Source: CANNDT01 sp945876205
Lineage (GTDB): Bacteria; Acidobacteriota; Vicinamibacteria; Vicinamibacterales; UBA2999
NCBI GenBank assembly: GCA_947503365.1
Contig: CANNDT010000136.1
Span: 1-9,365, forward strand
Direction: 5' to 3'
DNA length: 9,365 nt
The notes beneath the pieces were generated by a model that was not told where the DNA came from, ran no database searches, and saw only the letters and a list, made by a program, of their open reading frames with translations. Below are positions 6,051-9,365 of the stretch, in pieces; position 1 is the stretch's first letter, and every line of letters begins with the position of its first letter. The translations under genes were made by a program, and so were the position numbers.

Positions 6051-6761
6051 GTGTCCGACAACACTGGCAAGGCGAGCACCACGCCGATCGCCGATCGAAT
6101 CCGGCAGCGACTCCTCGACGCGCGCAGGAGGTTCCACGCGAACGACAACATCGCCGACTTTATCGAGCCTGGCGAACTCGACGCGCTCCAGCGCGAGGTG
6201 CAGGCCCGGCTTCAGATGGTCCTCGAGACGCTGGTGATCGACGTCAACGGCGACCACAATACCGAGGGCACCGCCGGCCGCGTGGCGAAGATGTTCGTCC
6301 GCGAGGTGTTCCACGGCCGGTATGCGTCCATGCCTCCGGTGACCGAGTTTCCCAACGTCGAAGGCCTGAATGAACTAATCATCGTCGGGCCGGTCACCGT
6401 CCGGAGCACTTGTTCCCACCACCTGTGCCCGATCATCGGCAAGATCTGGGTCGGTGTTATGCCCAATCAGCACTCGGCACTCATCGGATTGTCCAAGTAT
6501 GCCCGGCTGATCGAGTGGGTGATGTCGCGGCCGCAGATTCAGGAAGAAGCCGTCATCCAGCTCGCCGATCTGCTTCAGGAGAAGATGCGGCCCGACGGGC
6601 TGGCCATCGTACTGCGCGCGGATCACTACTGCATGCAGTGGCGCGGCGTGAAGGACATGGACGCGCAGATGGTCAACAGCGTGATGCGGGGGAGCTTCCT
6701 GAAGAACCCCGACCTGCGCCGCGAGTTTCTCTCGCTTTTGAACGAGTTTAACCAATCGTGA
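6051..6761 (+). CDS. folE: GTP cyclohydrolase I
   Basis: This 236-residue FolE converts GTP to 7,8-dihydroneopterin triphosphate, the first committed step of folate and other pterins; it is a cytoplasmic, toroidal, zinc-dependent enzyme. Zinc ligands are seen as Cys121 and His124 in STCSHHLCPIIG (family CEHH) and Cys194 in ADHYCMQWRG. His123 and His192 are the expected catalytic and binding histidines. GLSKYARLIEWVMSRPQIQ (146-164) is the classic substrate-site stretch. An N-terminal extension of about 40 residues is poorly conserved, as usual. The start is GTG 6051, with GGAGG upstream at suitable spacing (ctggaggtaaggcGTG). Small departures from the consensus (Ser in CSHH, EGTAGR for the usual TP.R) suggest a divergent branch of the family. 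The BLUF gene follows after 10 bases. Confidence 0.95.
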   Translation: MSDNTGKASTTPIADRIRQRLLDARRRFHANDNIADFIEPGELDALQREVQARLQMVLETLVIDVNGDHNTEGTAGRVAKMFVREVFHGRYASMPPVTEFPNVEGLNELIIVGPVTVRSTCSHHLCPIIGKIWVGVMPNQHSALIGLSKYARLIEWVMSRPQIQEEAVIQLADLLQEKMRPDGLAIVLRADHYCMQWRGVKDMDAQMVNSVMRGSFLKNPDLRREFLSLLNEFNQS

Positions 6762-6771
6762 GGACACGCTG

Positions 6772-7194
6772 ATGCTCGTACGTTTAATCTATGCCAGCCG
6801 GTCGACCGAACCGATCGCCGACCAGGTGGTCGATGACGTGCTGGCCAAGTCGCGGGACAACAACTCCAGCGCCGGAATCACGGGTGTACTCTGCGTCTGC
6901 GACGACAACGTCTTCATGCAGGTGCTCGAGGGCGGGCGCGATGAAGTGAACCGCCTCTACTGGCGCGTGATTCACGACACGCGTCATAAGGATGTCACGC
7001 TGCTCGAGTACGCGGAGATTGCGGAGCGCAGCTTCACGAACTGGCGTATGGGACGCGTGGACCTGAACCGGATCAATGCCGGGATGCTGTTGAAGTATTC
7101 GGAGAAGCCGCGCCTGGACCCCTTCCAGTTGCCAGGCCGCGTCGCCATCGCGGTCCTGCAGGACCTGATGGCGGCGGCGCTGATCGTCGGCTAG
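6772..7194 (+). CDS. Stand-alone BLUF-domain blue-light photoreceptor
   Basis: This 140-residue protein is a single BLUF domain (blue-light sensing using FAD) plus a short C-terminal tail, with no attached output domain. The photocycle residues are present: Tyr7 (LIYAS), Asn31 (DNNSSAGITG), Gln50 (FMQVLEG), Trp91 and Met93 (FTNWRMG). Numbering is almost the same as in cyanobacterial Slr1694 (Y8, N32, Q50, W91, M93, from memory). Short BLUF proteins signal by protein-protein contact. ATG 6772 is preceded by GAGGA, which overlaps the folE stop codon (TGA 6759-6761), so the pair is almost certainly co-transcribed and probably translationally coupled. This implies that the receptor acts on, or is made together with, the pterin pathway. 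The partner is unknown. Confidence 0.93.
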   Translation: MLVRLIYASRSTEPIADQVVDDVLAKSRDNNSSAGITGVLCVCDDNVFMQVLEGGRDEVNRLYWRVIHDTRHKDVTLLEYAEIAERSFTNWRMGRVDLNRINAGMLLKYSEKPRLDPFQLPGRVAIAVLQDLMAAALIVG

Positions 7195-7314
7195 CGCATG
7201 TGCCCATGCCGGGTTAGGTCAGCCAGACGCGGTGACCGGCCGCCGCAGTGGCGATGTCAACCCGGGCAGGTCTGGGGATCGCGCGGGGCGTCAGGATCGT
7301 CGTGCAACCGACGC
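7195..7314. other. Convergent intergenic region
   Basis: This 120-base gap lies between the BLUF gene (plus) and the right repeat copy (minus genes). A short 5-bp inverted repeat, GCATG-tgcc-CATGC, lies just after the BLUF stop, but no T-run follows. No gene or convincing terminator was seen. Confidence 0.4.
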
Positions 7315-7675
7315 TACTCCACGGAGATCTTGGTCCCCTGCCGGGGCGGCTCGCTCCTCGCCGCAATCTGTTCGTCCAGGAGTTCCCGCAGCCCTTTCAA
7401 TACTTCCAGGTGCGGAAGTGCTGGCTGACCGCCTCGGACGGCGCGAGCCGACGGAGAAACGCGGTCAACAGCGGACCCGCGCCCCGGCACCCGCAGTCGC
7501 ACGGCGTCTGTGTGTCGGTCTCACTCATGATGCCTCCCCCAACTCGACGACCAGCGTCGTCCCCTCGAATGTCGCCCGCCGCGGCTGCAGCGCCGCGATG
7601 CTTCTCGGCAGCCCCACGTGCCGCCGTAGCACGCCGATTTCAATCACCAACTCGTCGCCCTTCTTGAAGAGGCCG
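7315..7675. repeat. Direct repeat, right copy (361 bp)
   Basis: This is the counterpart of 1583-1950, in the same orientation, 7 nt shorter because of one deletion. It spans the frameshifted small gene and the last 49 codons of the full-length arsA-type gene. The two copies lie 5,732 bp apart (start to start) and bracket the IS relic, the CYTH-to-methyltransferase run, folE and BLUF. Homologous recombination between them could delete or circularise that block. Confidence 0.95.
7316..7528 (-). pseudogene. Frameshifted copy of the 73-residue small gene
   Basis: From ATG 7528, overlapping the ATPase stop as ATGA, the frame is identical to the intact copy through AVSQHF. A 7-nt deletion then shifts it to RTWKY and a stop at 7397-7399, giving 43 residues in place of 73. 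The remainder (HLEVLKGLRELLDEQIAARS and on to KISVE, stop near 7316) continues in another frame. The missing bases lie between the arms of a small CCAGG/CCTGG hairpin present in the intact copy, consistent with replication slippage. An assembly error is possible. A truncated peptide containing the CDCGC motif could still be made. Confidence 0.8.
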
Positions 7676-8715
7676 ACCTCGCCCTTCGCGGCAAACGGCA
7701 TGGCCACGCGGACCTGGTGCACCCCGTCCCGCCGTTCGAAGGCGTACGGGCGCTCCTCGCGCGTCACGGCACAGGGGTCCGGATCGATGGCTTGCAAAAC
7801 GTCTGCAAGCCGCTCCAGCCGCTCCATGCCGATCACTTCCTCCTGAAACATCGGCACCTGCCGCACCGGCACCGGGTCGAAGTAGGCATGCATTTCCTGC
7901 AGGATCTGTTGCTGCGTCCCGCGCAGGCCGCCGAGAAAAGAGCCGACCGCCTCGTCGGGCAGGACGCGGTTGACGATGATGCGATCGACGCTGAGGCCAT
8001 GGAGGAGGAAATACACGAACGCGCGCTGCGTTTCCCGCAGCACCATGCGCTCGGCATTGGACACCAGCCGCACGCTGGTCACCCGGGTGTCCTGGAGAAT
8101 CCCGTCAATGCCATCGAGCTTCGTGAACAGATCCTTGACGTTTGCAAAATAGGAATCCGACGGCAGCTCGACGGGTGACACGCGGTTGACGAGCGGCCGG
8201 ACGGCGTTGAACACGCGGCGTTCCATGGGGAACACATGTTTCATGTACCACTCGAGCGTCGTCGGCATGGCGATGAACCGCAGCGACTCGGCCGTCGGGG
8301 CGCAATCCAGCACAATCACGTCGTAGGTGTCCTGCTTCCGGTACTGATTCACGTACATCAGCGCGCTCAGCTCTTCCATGCCCGGCAGGATGGCCAACTC
8401 CTCGGCTTCCACGTCTCCCAGCCCGGAGGTGCGCAGCACCGTCGTCAGATAGCCGGCAATCTCGCGCCAATGGCGCTTGAGTTCGATCTGAATATTGACT
8501 TCCTGGACGTGCAAGTGTTCGCGCACCTGGCAGGGATCGGCGGTGGCCGAGTCGAAGAGCCCGGCCTTCAGGGCGAATGCGTCCGCCAGGCTGTGCGCCG
8601 GGTCCACGCTCATCACGAGCGTCTTGAGGCCCGCTCGGGCCAACTGCACCCCCGTGGCGGCCGCGATGCTCGTTTTGCCGACCCCCCCCTTACCGCTGTA
8701 CAGCAGAATGCGCAT
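7525..8715 (-). CDS. ArsA/Get3-type ATPase with C-terminal HSP20-like domain (Get3d-like)
   Basis: This 396-residue deviant-Walker-A ATPase has the P-loop SGKGGVGKTS (7-16), switch I SVDPAHSLADAF (36-47), switch II LDCAPTAESLRF (136-147) and SNAERM (219-224). The C-terminal part, about 324-392 (PYAFERRDGVHQVRVAMPF to LVVEL), fits the HSP20/alpha-crystallin-like domain found in one ArsA/Get3 branch. I see no Get3 CxxC zinc motif and no arsenite-binding cysteine triad, so arsenite transport is unlikely. The family's role is nucleotide-driven binding of hydrophobic or client proteins; the exact client is unknown. ATG 8715 is used: it overlaps the TAA of the oxidoreductase (TAATG), and the P-loop follows at once. 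A longer upstream frame is out of frame with that gene and was rejected. The downstream partner, the 73-residue small gene, is frameshifted here. Confidence 0.88.
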   Translation of the reverse strand: MRILLYSGKGGVGKTSIAAATGVQLARAGLKTLVMSVDPAHSLADAFALKAGLFDSATADPCQVREHLHVQEVNIQIELKRHWREIAGYLTTVLRTSGLGDVEAEELAILPGMEELSALMYVNQYRKQDTYDVIVLDCAPTAESLRFIAMPTTLEWYMKHVFPMERRVFNAVRPLVNRVSPVELPSDSYFANVKDLFTKLDGIDGILQDTRVTSVRLVSNAERMVLRETQRAFVYFLLHGLSVDRIIVNRVLPDEAVGSFLGGLRGTQQQILQEMHAYFDPVPVRQVPMFQEEVIGMERLERLADVLQAIDPDPCAVTREERPYAFERRDGVHQVRVAMPFAAKGEVGLFKKGDELVIEIGVLRRHVGLPRSIAALQPRRATFEGTTLVVELGEAS

Positions 8716-9365
8716 TACCCCTGGTCCTCCAGATACGCCTCTGCCGCGCGGCGACCCGATCGCATCGCCCCGTGGATGGAAGCGGTCTCCCGGTGATCGC
8801 CGCAGACGTACAGCCCCGAATGCACGCGAATCGGCCGTGACACTGGCTCGAGCGCCGGCGGCGTCTGATCGGGTTGCGCGTAGGGAATCCGGTACGTGCG
8901 GAGGTGGCGCCACCCGTCCACCTCGGGTCCGAACCACGACCGCAGCTGGTGACGCATGGACGACAACACGTAATCGTCGGATGCCGCCGGCATCCCCAGC
9001 ATCGTGGCCGCCAGCAGCGCCGCACCCGCCGGCGCATACGACGGGGCCACGTGGCTCATCACGGCCAGATTGTTCACCGGGCCGGCGCGCTCTCCGTCCA
9101 GCATCAGCAGCGCCTCGTCGATCGGCGCCCGGTCCGCGGCGAAGTAGACGCAGGTGCACGCGCGCGCAGGACGCGGCGCCGATTGTCCCAACAGCCTCGC
9201 GGCCTCGGGACCTTCCGCGGCGATCACGATGGCCCGCGCCCCGATCCGTCTGCCGTCCGCCGTCCGCACGCCATCGGCATCGATCTGTGTGACTCGCGCC
9301 TGGGTCGTGATGCAATCGACCGGCAGCGCTCCCGCCAGTTGGTGTGGAATGGCGCCCATGCCGGC
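8715..9365 (-). CDS. FAD-dependent oxidoreductase (amine oxidase/phytoene desaturase-like), 3' part
   Basis: These are the C-terminal 216 residues of a flavin oxidoreductase; the N-terminal part with the dinucleotide-binding GxGxxG lies beyond the window. The fragment opens AGMGAIPHQLAGALP, then RIGARAIVIAAEGPEAARLL (strand closing the FAD domain), a substrate domain with VYFAADRAPIDEALLML and SWFGPEVDGWRHLRTYRIPY, and the family's closing FAD motif GLYVCGDHRETASIHGAMRS followed by GRRAAEAYL. These features place it among the amine oxidase/carotenoid desaturase-like flavoproteins; the substrate is unknown. It ends in TAA overlapping the ATPase ATG, so the two are co-translated. The open frame continues off the window, so the start is not visible. 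Confidence 0.87.
   Translation of the reverse strand, partial: AGMGAIPHQLAGALPVDCITTQARVTQIDADGVRTADGRRIGARAIVIAAEGPEAARLLGQSAPRPARACTCVYFAADRAPIDEALLMLDGERAGPVNNLAVMSHVAPSYAPAGAALLAATMLGMPAASDDYVLSSMRHQLRSWFGPEVDGWRHLRTYRIPYAQPDQTPPALEPVSRPIRVHSGLYVCGDHRETASIHGAMRSGRRAAEAYLEDQG

Noticed and set aside
5874..6314. Upstream extension of the methyltransferase frame
   Set aside because: It would run antisense through the folE start and shows no family resemblance; the conserved SRSEYDAF start lies at 5873.
1583..7675. CRISPR array or transposon terminal repeats
   Set aside because: There are only two long copies in direct orientation, composed of coding sequence; no short spaced repeats and no IS ends are at the borders.
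7525..8715. Arsenite efflux ATPase (ArsA)
   Set aside because: The arsenite-binding cysteines are not evident, and no arsB, arsC, arsD or arsR is nearby; the HSP20-like tail points to the Get3d-like branch.
8716..9315. Upstream extension of the ATPase frame to about 596 residues
   Set aside because: The same DNA encodes the oxidoreductase in another frame with recognisable FAD motifs, and the ATPase P-loop follows ATG 8715 directly.

Overview
This is a high-GC bacterial window with tightly packed genes. No rRNA, tRNA or CRISPR array was seen. Gene style and content (GTG starts, folate/pterin genes, an ArsA-type ATPase with a C-terminal small-heat-shock-like domain, several soil-bacterium families) would fit an uncultured high-GC soil lineage such as Acidobacteriota. 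That placement is an impression, not something the sequence proves.

Layout. (1) 1-1582, plus strand: the 3' end of a DNA photolyase gene with an internal frame-shifting deletion that removes the FAD-binding core, about 360 bp with no confident gene, an SRPBCC-family gene, and an unrecognised gene whose 3' end runs into a repeat. (2) 1583-2171: the left copy of a direct repeat of about 368 bp. It carries an intact 73-residue small gene and only the last 49 codons of an arsA-type gene. An 18-bp perfect inverted repeat and a dead IS3-type orfA fragment follow it. (3) 2172-5873, minus strand: a compact five-gene run transcribed as methyltransferase, folB, pteridine-reductase-like SDR, PLD-like protein, CYTH protein. 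(4) 5874-6050: divergent intergenic region. (5) 6051-7194, plus strand: folE (GTP cyclohydrolase I) closely followed by a stand-alone BLUF blue-light receptor. (6) 7315-9365, minus strand: the right repeat copy, with a full-length arsA-type gene and a frameshifted small gene, preceded in the operon by an FAD-dependent oxidoreductase that runs off the window.

Two stories stand out. First, the block from the IS relic to BLUF is bracketed by near-identical direct repeats (7 substitutions and one 7-nt indel by eye). Together they leave exactly one intact copy of each gene of a split pair: the small gene on the left, the ATPase on the right. This looks like insertion of a block into an oxidoreductase-arsA-small-gene operon, with duplication of the target. 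Second, the block puts pterin/folate enzymes (FolE, FolB, a PTR-like SDR) next to a blue-light photoreceptor, with photolyase and SRPBCC genes just outside it. This suggests, without proving, light-linked pterin metabolism.
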